Of a stretch of 49,181 bases of DNA, positions 16,831 to 23,556 are shown piece after piece. Position 1 is the stretch's first letter. Each line of letters opens with the position of its first letter. Source of the stretch: Clostridiaceae bacterium UBA6085 (lineage in GTDB: Bacteria; Bacillota; Clostridia; Clostridiales; Clostridiaceae); NCBI GenBank assembly GCA_002428605.1, contig DIXH01000066.1, forward strand, positions 60,052 to 109,232. The letters run 5' to 3'. The notes under the pieces were generated by a model, which made no database searches, was not told where the DNA came from, and saw nothing but the letters and a program-made list of their open reading frames with translations. The position numbers were made by a program, and so were the translations under genes.

Positions 16831-17979
16831 TCATGCCTTTGTATATATGTCTCTCCTCTTACCTGTCGCTGCATCGCCGTAGAATATGGCAGAGTAGCCT
16901 GCAAGGTCCAAAGTCCCTTCAAGCTCCCATACTGCCGTTTCCCTTGCTTCCATGAAAGCCAGTCCGAGGTTCTTCAGCTCCAGCATGGCCTTGTAGAACC
17001 TTTTTGTCATAAGTGCTGCGCCGGTGTCGGTCACAGGATAGAAATAGCCTGCATAACCTGCTACTCCGGCAGCAATGAAGGCAGCTGCCATTCCGTTGCC
17101 TGAGCCTTTTCCTGATACAAGGCGCTTTCCGCCACCTGACCGTCCTGATTCGCAGGAGCTGTTGAAAACTATGTATGGCGGAGACTTCCATCCGATCAAA
17201 GCAACCTCTGCTGCTGTGAACATTCCGTCGGAGAACCTTATGCCGCTCATCTTCGGACTTGATTCCCTGAAGTCTCCATGCCCAGCGAAGTGTATTATGT
17301 CGAATTCTCCAGTCCTTGCCAGCTCCAGGAATGCCTGCTTGCTGGCTGAATCTCCAGTCAGTGTCTTCACCTCTATACGGTAGCCTGCGTATTCACCCTC
17401 CAGCTCCCTTATCGCCTCTATTTCCCTGACGCTGCCAGAAAGGTCGCCTGTAGGATCCCCTATCGCAAGGATCTTGAGTGTGCTGTCTTCAGCGAGAGCA
17501 TCTCTTTCGCTTTCAGGAAGTATCCTTGTGGTGACAAGCCTCCCGAATGGCAGCTTCAAAGGAAGTGGATGATCCTTTCCAATGAGCTCCCAGGGAAGGT
17601 TCATTATTGTCTCGTCAACATTCAGGAGAATTGTCGTCGGATCATGCATCCCCAGAAAAGCTTCTCCATCTCGTCCTATGAATACCTTATGGAGTGTTTT
17701 CCCCAGTTCATTGAGCTTATCCTTTGCTTCCTCCCTGGTGAAGCCGGCATTTATGCTCCAGAGATAAAGGTCCTCAGTAAGCTCAAGCAATCTCTTCTCT
17801 GCAGAAGGGTCAACTGTAACGTTCTTCTGCCAGGTGACTCCTGTCCCTTCCACATGCATGGCCACAAGGAACTGAAGGGGCTCACCTTTTTTCGGAAGAT
17901 CCTTAAGGAACCTCGATATCGATATGTGGACAACCGTAGGAAGCTCAAGGCCCCCCTTTGAATATCCTCCAAACATCAT
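16831..17979 (-). CDS. CHAT-domain (caspase-like) peptidase
   Basis: A 382-residue protein. The C-terminal half (about 165-375) is a CHAT domain with the dyad H234 in IIHFAGHGDF and C276 in VFNSSCESGR; both residues are present, so it is probably active. The N-terminal part (about 13-160) is a beta-rich region ending in TILLNVDETIMNLPWELI, as found before many CHAT domains. CHAT enzymes are clan-CD proteases related to separase and caspases. They often associate with TPR proteins, for example in type III-E CRISPR (Craspase). TPR proteins are encoded at the end of this operon. The ATG overlaps the caspase stop codon as ATGA, with GGAAGG seven bases upstream, so the two proteases are translated together. 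No signal peptide. Confidence 0.88.
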   Translation of the reverse strand: MMFGGYSKGGLELPTVVHISISRFLKDLPKKGEPLQFLVAMHVEGTGVTWQKNVTVDPSAEKRLLELTEDLYLWSINAGFTREEAKDKLNELGKTLHKVFIGRDGEAFLGMHDPTTILLNVDETIMNLPWELIGKDHPLPLKLPFGRLVTTRILPESERDALAEDSTLKILAIGDPTGDLSGSVREIEAIRELEGEYAGYRIEVKTLTGDSASKQAFLELARTGEFDIIHFAGHGDFRESSPKMSGIRFSDGMFTAAEVALIGWKSPPYIVFNSSCESGRSGGGKRLVSGKGSGNGMAAAFIAAGVAGYAGYFYPVTDTGAALMTKRFYKAMLELKNLGLAFMEARETAVWELEGTLDLAGYSAIFYGDAATGKRRDIYTKA

Positions 17980-18767
17980 TCGAAGACCTTCCTTCCCTTG
18001 TTCGCCTTCTTCCCTTCAAGCTGCGGTGTCTGAGGGTAACCTGCTTCCTTGATCTTTTCGAGAAGAAGCTTGTGAAGCTCGCCGTAGGTCAGGCTGTATC
18101 CTGATTCAGCGATCGCTTCTATTGCATAGTAGGTCATCGCCCCGTGATATTTCCCTCCGATGCTTGCGTCGTAGGAGTATTCATCACTTTTGCAGCCGGA
18201 AAGCAGAACATCCTTCATGCCTGACTGCGGGTGCTTTGACTTCCTGTTTGACTTTGCCCTGTATATGTTCTCGATCGTTGACTTTCCTATACTTTCAGGG
18301 CTTAGGAACCTGGGCTTCCTGTACTCCTTGCCTTCAATGAGCCTGGTTACCGAGCCAGAATGGCAGGAGTCTGATATTACGGTCAGATGGACCCCTCTTT
18401 TCACTTTGGAAAACATCTCCCGCAGCTCATCGTCAAGTATAAGGTTTTCGCCGCAGTCGTACGGACACATCGCCTCATCATATGCTTCCTCATCACCTGA
18501 CGTGTCCTCCAGATATGTCCCATGGGATGAATTGGTGAACACAACGATATCCCCGGAAACCGCAGCCTCTACCATCTTTTCCACAGCCTCAAGTACGTTC
18601 GCTTTGGTAGCCTTCGCATTCGTCAGCATGGTTATGCTGTCCTTTTCGAACCCGAAGTGGTCTTCGAGAAGCTCCGCCCATGCCTTCGCGTCGTTTATGC
18701 AGCCCTTCAAGTCGTTCGAAGAACCCGGATAATCATTTATACCTACGCACACTGCCATCTTTGCCAT
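17976..18767 (-). CDS. Caspase-family (C14) peptidase, first gene of the operon
   Basis: A 263-residue stand-alone caspase/metacaspase-like domain. The family start VGINDYPGSSNDLKGCINDA is present. The catalytic dyad is H82 in NSSHGTY and C135 in DSCHSGS. A FLLSGC-like segment, DVLLSGCKSDEYSYD, follows, and the acidic D-rich S1 pocket context looks intact. There is no prodomain, signal peptide or fused sensor. Bacterial caspases of this type cut after Arg or Lys (orthocaspases) or act in defence and cell death; which applies here cannot be seen. AAAGGAGGG precedes the ATG. It is transcribed first, after a long structured leader with a terminator. The next gene (CHAT) overlaps its stop codon by four bases. 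Confidence 0.9.
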   Translation of the reverse strand: MAKMAVCVGINDYPGSSNDLKGCINDAKAWAELLEDHFGFEKDSITMLTNAKATKANVLEAVEKMVEAAVSGDIVVFTNSSHGTYLEDTSGDEEAYDEAMCPYDCGENLILDDELREMFSKVKRGVHLTVISDSCHSGSVTRLIEGKEYRKPRFLSPESIGKSTIENIYRAKSNRKSKHPQSGMKDVLLSGCKSDEYSYDASIGGKYHGAMTYYAIEAIAESGYSLTYGELHKLLLEKIKEAGYPQTPQLEGKKANKGRKVFE

Positions 18768-18790
18768 TTGAAAACCCTCCTTTCAAGTAG

Positions 18791-18828
18791 AAAAGCGCCT
18801 GGACCCTTTTAAAAAGAGATCCGGCGCC
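18791..18828 (-). terminator. Attenuator-type terminator in the caspase operon leader
   Basis: On the minus strand GCGCCGGATC pairs with GGTCC-A-GGCGC around an A/T-rich loop, followed by UUUUC. It lies 24 bases before the caspase start codon, inside the leader. The 5' arm (AAGGCGCC, 18830-18823) can instead pair perfectly with GGCGCCTT at 18853-18846, which would be an antiterminator. This is the classic arrangement of a riboswitch or attenuator expression platform. Confidence 0.75.
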
Positions 18829-18965
18829 TTAGCTCAGACACAAAAAAGGCGCCTGCCGCACCCCATGGACGTAATGCGCAATCTCCCGATCATATCGGAA
18901 ACTTGCATTCCATGCGGTTACGGTACAACTCGCCTTGTATCATAATCTTCAATTATTCGTTTCTT
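18829..18965 (-). promoter_or_regulatory. Structured 5' leader of the caspase/CHAT/C25 operon, possible riboswitch
   Basis: Predicted transcript start is near 18965. The leader contains a UACAA-GGCGAG-UUGUA hairpin (near 18940-18925). A second stem-loop is built from CGUA/UACG, AUGC/GCAU and CCGAU/AUCGG pairings. CCGCA and UGGA (about 18916-18908) can pair with UCCA and UGCGG (about 18870-18856), which would form a pseudoknot-like contact. Next to that, GGUGC can pair with GCGCC followed by six U (18862-18842), a second small terminator-like hairpin. The leader ends in the antiterminator/terminator pair. It does not match any riboswitch consensus I can recall. A protein- or ribosome-dependent attenuator is also possible. 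Confidence 0.55.
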
Positions 18966-18971
18966 ACTAAA

Positions 18972-19000
18972 ATGATATTACCGGACTCAGGTATAGTCAA
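18972..19000 (-). promoter_or_regulatory. Sigma-A promoter of the caspase/CHAT/C25 operon
   Basis: TTGACT (19000-18995), a 17-base spacer and TATCAT (18977-18972) on the minus strand, each with five of six consensus positions. It gives a leader of about 198 nt before the caspase ATG. It is the only good promoter in the 18768-19074 gap. Confidence 0.8.
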
Positions 19001-19046
19001 CCTGAAAATTGTGAATTTTCTGACTTATTTAGATGAAGAATGAACT

Positions 19047-19070
19047 TAAAAAGGCGGCTTTACGCCGCCG
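19047..19070 (-). terminator. Terminator of the HNH nuclease gene
   Basis: Minus strand GGCGGC-GTAAA-GCCGCC followed by TTTTT, starting a few bases after the stop codon. An outer GAACT/AGTTC pairing lengthens the stem. It separates the HNH gene from the downstream promoter of the caspase operon. Confidence 0.92.
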
Positions 19071-19074
19071 CAGT

Positions 19075-19812
19075 TCATTTCTTGGTTTTCCTTATCTCCT
19101 GCCTGAACCTCACATAATCCTTGAGCTCCCTGATGCCGGCACCTGAGTCCTCCATCATGTGTACCATGGCGTGGCAGTTGCCGCATAGAGGTATGAAGTC
19201 TTCAACGAGGCTAACCTCGGATTTCACGTCTTTTCCCTTGTAGTGCACCTGTATCAGGCCTTTTCCCAGCTCCCCGTATGAGCTTTCATAGTTGAATCCG
19301 CAGATCCAGCAATCCAGGCCATGCACCTTGAGTACTTCAAGCCTTGTATCAGGGTCGTTCTCGAGGCTTTCATCAGGCTTATCGAATGGTCCTCGCTTCC
19401 TGCAGGCCATGATTTCATGGGGGAAAAGCACTTCAGCTATGAATTCCGTCCTTGAGAGCTTCTTCAGCCTAAGGAGAGGAACTGCCTCTTCACTATCTGT
19501 TCCATCATATTTATCGAAGATATATTTGGCCGCAGCGTTGCCAAGCTCACGCGTAAGGTCCTTTCCCCACCTGAGCTTGCCTCTTAGCTTCTTATAATCG
19601 TCCAGATAAAGGACTCCGTAATAATCATCCTGGTTGTAGGATATCCTTATGTCCCACCTGTCGTGCTTCTCCATTTCATGGAAATAGAAGAAATCCCTCA
19701 GGTAGTTGGGTATCCTTATCTCCCCGTAAGTCAGAAGAGACTTGTCTATCCTCTTGATTATTACATTTTCACTGATGACCTCGAAAGAACTGAATGTCTT
19801 TTCTTCCATCAT
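19075..19812 (-). CDS. HNH endonuclease-like protein
   Basis: About 245 residues with a C-terminal HNH domain. CWIC (zinc knuckle half) is followed by LIQVHYKG with the catalytic-type histidine, then DFIPLCGNCHAMVHMM with the second CxxC and the last histidines. The N-terminal 150 residues are a mixed alpha/beta region without a recognised family. Such proteins resemble orphan McrA-type or bacteriophage-control HNH nucleases, but no methyltransferase or other restriction gene is next to it. The frame reaches a GTG at 19872. I prefer the ATG at 19812 or 19809, because a promoter with TATAAT at 19848-19843 would start transcription near 19836 and GGCGGAG precedes these codons. It is a single-gene unit with its own promoter and terminator. 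Confidence 0.78.
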   Translation of the reverse strand: MMEEKTFSSFEVISENVIIKRIDKSLLTYGEIRIPNYLRDFFYFHEMEKHDRWDIRISYNQDDYYGVLYLDDYKKLRGKLRWGKDLTRELGNAAAKYIFDKYDGTDSEEAVPLLRLKKLSRTEFIAEVLFPHEIMACRKRGPFDKPDESLENDPDTRLEVLKVHGLDCWICGFNYESSYGELGKGLIQVHYKGKDVKSEVSLVEDFIPLCGNCHAMVHMMEDSGAGIRELKDYVRFRQEIRKTKK

Positions 19813-19842
19813 TTGCTCCGCCTTGATAAAGATACTATCTTC

Positions 19843-19871
19843 ATTATATGACAAGTGGATATTTTTCTCCA
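19843..19871 (-). promoter_or_regulatory. Sigma-A promoter of the HNH gene
   Basis: TGGAGA (19871-19866), a 17-base spacer and a perfect TATAAT (19848-19843) on the minus strand. It supports a start codon at 19812/19809 rather than the GTG at 19872. Confidence 0.6.
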
Positions 19872-19923
19872 CTTAACAGCCCAATTATTTATTGCTTTGC
19901 CCTTTATGCCCCGAATTCCCATA

Positions 19924-19952
19924 TTGCAAATGAAAGTTCTTAGTGATAACAT
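19924..19952 (+). promoter_or_regulatory. Probable promoter of the small zinc-ribbon gene
   Basis: TTGCAA, 17 bases, TAACAT on the plus strand, about 30 bases before the TTG start at 19986. Confidence 0.45.
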
Positions 19953-19985
19953 GTATAAGAAATTCAATTCCCGGGAGGAAGTAAT

Positions 19986-20234
19986 TTGATACTTAATGAA
20001 GTAATGAAATTCGTCGAGAGCGAATATGTCATAATAAACAACACACCATGCGAAATATGCGGCGGAGAATATATAACCGAATCACTGGGCCTGACCTTCA
20101 ACAATGGTCATGCCAGCAATGTCACAACCTGCGTCTGCGAAAACTGCGGCAACGAGAGGGAGTTCCTTTTCAGAGCCCCATTCGTCAGCCAGACGGATCC
20201 GGAATCACAGACCTCAAAAGAAGAACTTAACTAA
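19986..20234 (+). CDS. Small zinc-ribbon-like protein
   Basis: An 82-residue protein with C22-x2-C25 and C49-V-C51-x2-C54 (CEICGG and CVCENCGNE), which looks like a four-cysteine zinc ribbon. The TTG start is preceded by GGGAGGAAG at good distance. No catalytic motif. The following 60-residue gene starts nine bases downstream, so both are one transcript ending at the terminator at 20433. The function is unknown; a small regulator or adaptor is possible. Confidence 0.7.
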   Translation: MILNEVMKFVESEYVIINNTPCEICGGEYITESLGLTFNNGHASNVTTCVCENCGNEREFLFRAPFVSQTDPESQTSKEELN

Positions 20235-20243
20235 GGAGTAGCT

Positions 20244-20426
20244 ATGAAACAGGAATTGATAGATGCAATCAACAAGGATATAGAGGAAGCGCTTAACGAA
20301 GTGGAAGGTATGGAAGAAAGCCTGAAGGAAGACCCAAGGGAAGACCTTATAAGAGAGAAGTTCAAGAGCCTCTTCGACAAAGTGGTCAACCTGGAGCAGC
20401 TTCTAAAGGATGAAGGTATAATCTAG
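20244..20426 (+). CDS. Small acidic helical protein
   Basis: A 60-residue protein, nearly all alpha-helical and charged (DIEEALNEVEGMEESLKEDP, FKSLFDKVVNLEQLLKDEG). Its start follows a TAAGGAG site. It is the second gene of a two-gene unit with the zinc-ribbon protein and is followed at once by a strong terminator. I do not recognise it. Confidence 0.65.
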   Translation: MKQELIDAINKDIEEALNEVEGMEESLKEDPREDLIREKFKSLFDKVVNLEQLLKDEGII

Positions 20427-20432
20427 TCCATG

Positions 20433-20458
20433 AATCAGGAGTCATCCTGATTTTTTTC
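20433..20458 (+). terminator. Rho-independent terminator after the small helical gene
   Basis: AATCAGGA-GTCA-TCCTGATT followed by a T tract, six bases after the stop codon. The FNR-like gene begins 23 bases further on, so it needs read-through or a promoter that I could not identify. Confidence 0.9.
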
Positions 20459-20480
20459 TTATAAAAGGAGGTTAGGATCC

Positions 20481-21185
20481 ATGTTACTCGAAGGAAGCAA
20501 GACATGCCGCGTCTGCGGCGACAAGGGTGGAACCTGTGTTGACAGGATCTCCATATTCGATTTTCTTTCACCTGATGAAAAAAGCATGGTCCTTTCAAAG
20601 AGCATCCATAAGTTTTACAGGAAGGGCGAAGTCATATTTTCACCAGGTGAAGCCGGCAGCAATCTCTATATCATCAACCATGGCGAAGTGAAGATCTCCA
20701 AGTTCTCATCAGCCGGCAAGGAACAGATCCTCCACATATTGAAGGAGGGTGACTTCCTTGGCGAGCATTCCCTGTTTGGCAACGAGACACTGAAGAACTA
20801 TGCTGAGGCAATGAGAAACACTGCACTCTGCATGATCCGCGGCGATGACCTGAAGGCGCTTATCCTTCTTCATCCTGAAATGGGACTGAAGTTCCTTGAG
20901 AAATATGCGAAGAAGAACCTGGAAGCACTGGACCTGGTGGAGTCCATAGGATTGTACGATGCAGGCCAGAGACTGGCAAAATACATCCTCGACGAAGCAG
21001 ACAGGACAGGTTCGAACGATATAACCCTCAGATACAGCAAGGGGATCCTGTCAAACCTCATAGGTACATCCCAGGAGACACTGTCGAGAAGGCTCACTAC
21101 CATGCAGGATTCAGGTATAATACGGCTTGAAGGTCAGAGAGGCATAACAGTCCTTGACCGTGAAGCCCTCGAAAACATGCTTTAA
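20481..21185 (+). CDS. FNR-like Crp-family regulator with putative Fe-S cysteines
   Basis: A 234-residue Crp/Fnr transcription factor. N-terminal C9, C12 and C19 (CRVCGDKGGTC) plus C117 in the ALCMIRGDDL segment match in placing the four cluster ligands of E. coli FNR (three near the N-terminus, one in the sensor barrel). This suggests an oxygen-sensing [4Fe-4S] cluster. The cyclic-nucleotide-binding-like barrel covers about 30-125, followed by the dimer helix. The helix-turn-helix near 190-212 (LSNLIGTSQETLSRRLTTMQ) has the SxxTxxR recognition pattern of the family. AAAGGAGGT precedes the ATG. A two-component system is encoded convergently. In a strict or aerotolerant anaerobe it would control the anaerobic/oxic switch; the targets are unknown. 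Confidence 0.87.
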   Translation: MLLEGSKTCRVCGDKGGTCVDRISIFDFLSPDEKSMVLSKSIHKFYRKGEVIFSPGEAGSNLYIINHGEVKISKFSSAGKEQILHILKEGDFLGEHSLFGNETLKNYAEAMRNTALCMIRGDDLKALILLHPEMGLKFLEKYAKKNLEALDLVESIGLYDAGQRLAKYILDEADRTGSNDITLRYSKGILSNLIGTSQETLSRRLTTMQDSGIIRLEGQRGITVLDREALENML

Positions 21186-21191
21186 AAATCT

Positions 21192-21231
21192 AAGCAGCGA
21201 TCCGGGTTGAAATCATCCTGAATCACTGCTT
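21192..21231. terminator. Bidirectional terminator between fnr-like and histidine kinase genes
   Basis: AAGCAG and CTGCTT pair around an imperfect inner stem (GATCC...GAATC region). T-rich ends are present on both strands. It serves two converging genes. Confidence 0.6.
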
Positions 21232-21234
21232 TTA

Positions 21235-22488
21235 TTATGCCCTGACTATATCCTTCCTCTGTCTCGGGTGATTCTCCTTTGGGAGCACCACTTCAATGAC
21301 AGTTCCCTTTGCCTTGTTCCTGTATGCCTTGATTGTTCCTCCGTGACATTCGGTGATCCACCTGGCAATTGATAATCCAAGTCCAGTGCCTCCCGTTGTC
21401 CTTGTCCTTGCCTTGTCTTCCCTGAAGAACCTCAGGAACACGTTCTCAAGGTTCTCCTCCTTGATTCCGATTCCCTCATCCGCCACCTTGATAACCGCCT
21501 TGTCCTTCTGGCTTTCAATAACAAGCTCCAGGGCTTCCCCAGTCCCGGTATATTTCAGCGCATTATCAAGGAGTATGATTAGAAGCTGGTGAAGCTTCTC
21601 ACGGTTTGCTGTGATGAATACATCCCCGCCGGATACGTACCTGAAAGGCTTCTCCTGTATTGAGGCGAACTCCCTGTATATTTCAGAGATCTCTTCACCA
21701 AGGACAGTCAGGTTGAACCTCTCGACCTCTCCCAATGCTTCCCCGGCATCTGCCCTGGTCAGGACCATAAGGTTTGAGACCATCTTGCCCATCCTTCTGG
21801 TCTCCCTTATCGCAGGCTCGATATATTCATACTTGTCGATTATCTTCTTTTCAGGGTCCCTCAAAAGTCCTTCTAGCCTGCTCTGGATTATGGATATCGG
21901 AGTCCTCAGCTCATGTGATGCATTCTCAAGAAATTCCCTCTGCCTTTCAAGAGCTTCCTCCAGAGGCTTCACTGCAATGTCTGCAAGGAAATTGCTGATG
22001 AACAGGGAGAAGAACAGAATGACAACGCTTCCGTTGACAAGGATCTTCCTAAGGTTATACATGGCATCAATGTCAGAATCAATATTGTAGAGCAGCTGTA
22101 CAGAATACATCTGCCCCCTGTAAATCGCGTCGAACTTTATTGTCCGATACATGAAATCCCCTGCAGCAACAGTCTCAAGCTCATCCTTAGATCCCGGACT
22201 CAGATGCTCGACGTTCTGAAGGTACCAGTCAGGCACCGGCATCCTGTCATCAAGGTTTCCATTACCGTCCCTAAGGACCACCTGCATCTTGGGATTGAAA
22301 GGAGTATCGATCTCAAGGACCCTGCCTGAAGCCTTCTGGATCGATGTCTTGAGAAGCATCAGGTCAGTGTCTACCTTCTCAAGATGGGTCCTTGATACAT
22401 AGGCCAGTATGCTGCCTGAAAATCCCACGATTACGAACATGAATATTATCGCATATCCAAGAAGCAGCTTATGCTTTCTCTTCTTCAT
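21235..22488 (-). CDS. Sensor histidine kinase (OmpR-partner type)
   Basis: A 417-residue membrane kinase. TM1 lies at about 8-31, an extracytoplasmic sensor region of about 115 residues follows, and TM2 lies at about 150-172. Then come the dimerisation/phosphoacceptor domain with H192 in ENASHELRTP and the ATP-binding domain (LIILLDNALKY N-box, DEGIGIKEENL, GGTGLGLSIARW). It would phosphorylate the response regulator whose gene precedes it. The start at 22488 has GGAGG six bases upstream and overlaps the regulator stop by 20 bases. A longer frame from 22518 has no site. The sensed signal cannot be told. There is no clear HAMP domain between TM2 and the kinase core. Confidence 0.9.
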   Translation of the reverse strand: MKKRKHKLLLGYAIIFMFVIVGFSGSILAYVSRTHLEKVDTDLMLLKTSIQKASGRVLEIDTPFNPKMQVVLRDGNGNLDDRMPVPDWYLQNVEHLSPGSKDELETVAAGDFMYRTIKFDAIYRGQMYSVQLLYNIDSDIDAMYNLRKILVNGSVVILFFSLFISNFLADIAVKPLEEALERQREFLENASHELRTPISIIQSRLEGLLRDPEKKIIDKYEYIEPAIRETRRMGKMVSNLMVLTRADAGEALGEVERFNLTVLGEEISEIYREFASIQEKPFRYVSGGDVFITANREKLHQLLIILLDNALKYTGTGEALELVIESQKDKAVIKVADEGIGIKEENLENVFLRFFREDKARTRTTGGTGLGLSIARWITECHGGTIKAYRNKAKGTVIEVVLPKENHPRQRKDIVRA

Positions 22489-23167
22489 TGGCTTCCTCCA
22501 GGGAGAACATGTATCCAAGACCTCTGACGGTCTTTATCGGCAATGTGTATCCGTAGTTCTTAAGTGTCTTCCTGAGGTTCGAGATATAGACCTCTACCAC
22601 GCTTACCATTGTCTCCGAATCAAAGCCCCATATCCTGTCGAATATCTGCTCTTTCGTAAGTATTGTATCCTTATTTGACAGAAGGTACTCAAGAAGGTCA
22701 TACTGCTTGCCCTGGAGGAATATTTCCTTCTCCCTCAGGAACACCCTCTTCGTCTTCCTTTCAAGGGTAAGGTCCTTGTACTTTATAGACGCTATGTCAG
22801 TCCATCTGCCGCTTCGCCTCAGGACCGCCTCTATCCTTGCCAGGAGCTCCTCCCTGAAGAAAGGCTTGACCACGTAGTCATCCGCACCGAGTCTCAGTCC
22901 CTTTATCTTGTCGTCAACGCTGTCCTTTGCAGTCATGAATATCACAGGCGTGCTGATCCCCTCTTTCCTTAAAGATTCCAGCACTTCGTATCCGTCCATC
23001 TCAGGCATCATGATGTCAAGAAGGATGATATCGTAGATGTCCTTTTCAGCCTCGTAAAGCCCTTCTTCACCATCGTATGCGAAGTCGACGTCAAAGTCCT
23101 CCCTGAGATAATCTCCTATGCTGTTTGCTAAGGTCATGTCGTCCTCGATGATAAGAAGCCTCATCAT
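22469..23167 (-). CDS. OmpR-family response regulator
   Basis: A 232-residue regulator. The receiver domain has acidic residues at 9-10, phosphoacceptor D51 in LLDIMMPEMDG, the T/A position in FMTAKD and K in DDYVVKPF. The C-terminal winged helix (about 125-225) has the SVVEVYISNLRKTLKNYG recognition region and the TVRGLGYMF wing. It binds DNA as a dimer after phosphorylation by the kinase encoded just downstream. GGAGGTGTA precedes two adjacent ATG codons; the second would also be acceptable. The divergent small membrane protein gene at 23301 shares its upstream region and is a likely target. Confidence 0.93.
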   Translation of the reverse strand: MMRLLIIEDDMTLANSIGDYLREDFDVDFAYDGEEGLYEAEKDIYDIILLDIMMPEMDGYEVLESLRKEGISTPVIFMTAKDSVDDKIKGLRLGADDYVVKPFFREELLARIEAVLRRSGRWTDIASIKYKDLTLERKTKRVFLREKEIFLQGKQYDLLEYLLSNKDTILTKEQIFDRIWGFDSETMVSVVEVYISNLRKTLKNYGYTLPIKTVRGLGYMFSLEEANEEEKA

Positions 23168-23269
23168 TACACCTCCGGTTAAGATTGGGTCTTGTATTTA
23201 ATCCATAATAGCATTCTGCCCTTAAACAAATTATAAACATTATTTATGCAACGCTAAAGGGTTCAATGC

Positions 23270-23275
23270 TATAAT
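23270..23275 (+). promoter_or_regulatory. -10 box of the small membrane protein gene
   Basis: A perfect TATAAT 26 bases upstream of the ATG at 23301; the -35 region (TGCAAC, 17 bases further up) is poor. A weak -35 is consistent with activation by a regulator bound in the divergent region shared with the response regulator gene. Confidence 0.5.
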
Positions 23276-23300
23276 GTCTCCATAGGACAGGGGGTGTATC

Positions 23301-23498
23301 ATGGATTTTCTGATAGTAATACTTGCAGTTGTGGCAGTAATCATTGCCCTTAAATTCATCAAATCAGCAATCAAGCTGATAATAACGCTTGTTATAATAT
23401 TCCTGGTCATCCGTTATCTTGACCAGAACGGATATATAGACCTTGATTCAATGCTGAATCAGCTTGGTCTCGTCTGGAATATGATTTTACCTGCATAA
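23301..23498 (+). CDS. Small membrane protein
   Basis: A 65-residue protein. Residues 2-40 are almost entirely hydrophobic (FLIVILAVVAVIIALKFI, LIITLVIIFLVI), forming one or two membrane helices. A short polar tail follows (YLDQNGYIDLDSMLNQLG). It has its own promoter and a strong terminator and is divergent from the two-component system, whose signalling it might modulate. No family recognised. The ribosome binding site is a G-rich GGGGGTG. Confidence 0.65.
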   Translation: MDFLIVILAVVAVIIALKFIKSAIKLIITLVIIFLVIRYLDQNGYIDLDSMLNQLGLVWNMILPA

Positions 23499-23501
23499 TA
23501 T

Positions 23502-23528
23502 AAAAAACCGGCAATCGCCGGTTTTTTT
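23502..23528. terminator. Bidirectional terminator
   Basis: AAAAAACCGGC-AATC-GCCGGTTTTTTT, perfect stem with A and T tracts on either side. It ends the small membrane protein gene (plus) and the MATE gene (minus). Confidence 0.95.
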
Positions 23529-23556
23529 GTTTAATATTGCAGTCCACACCCCAAGT

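Noticed and set aside
18768..18965. A known riboswitch (c-di-GMP, SAM, TPP, ZTP, ykkC) or T-box before the caspase operon
   Set aside because: None of the conserved core sequences of these classes could be found; only the general attenuator layout is supported.
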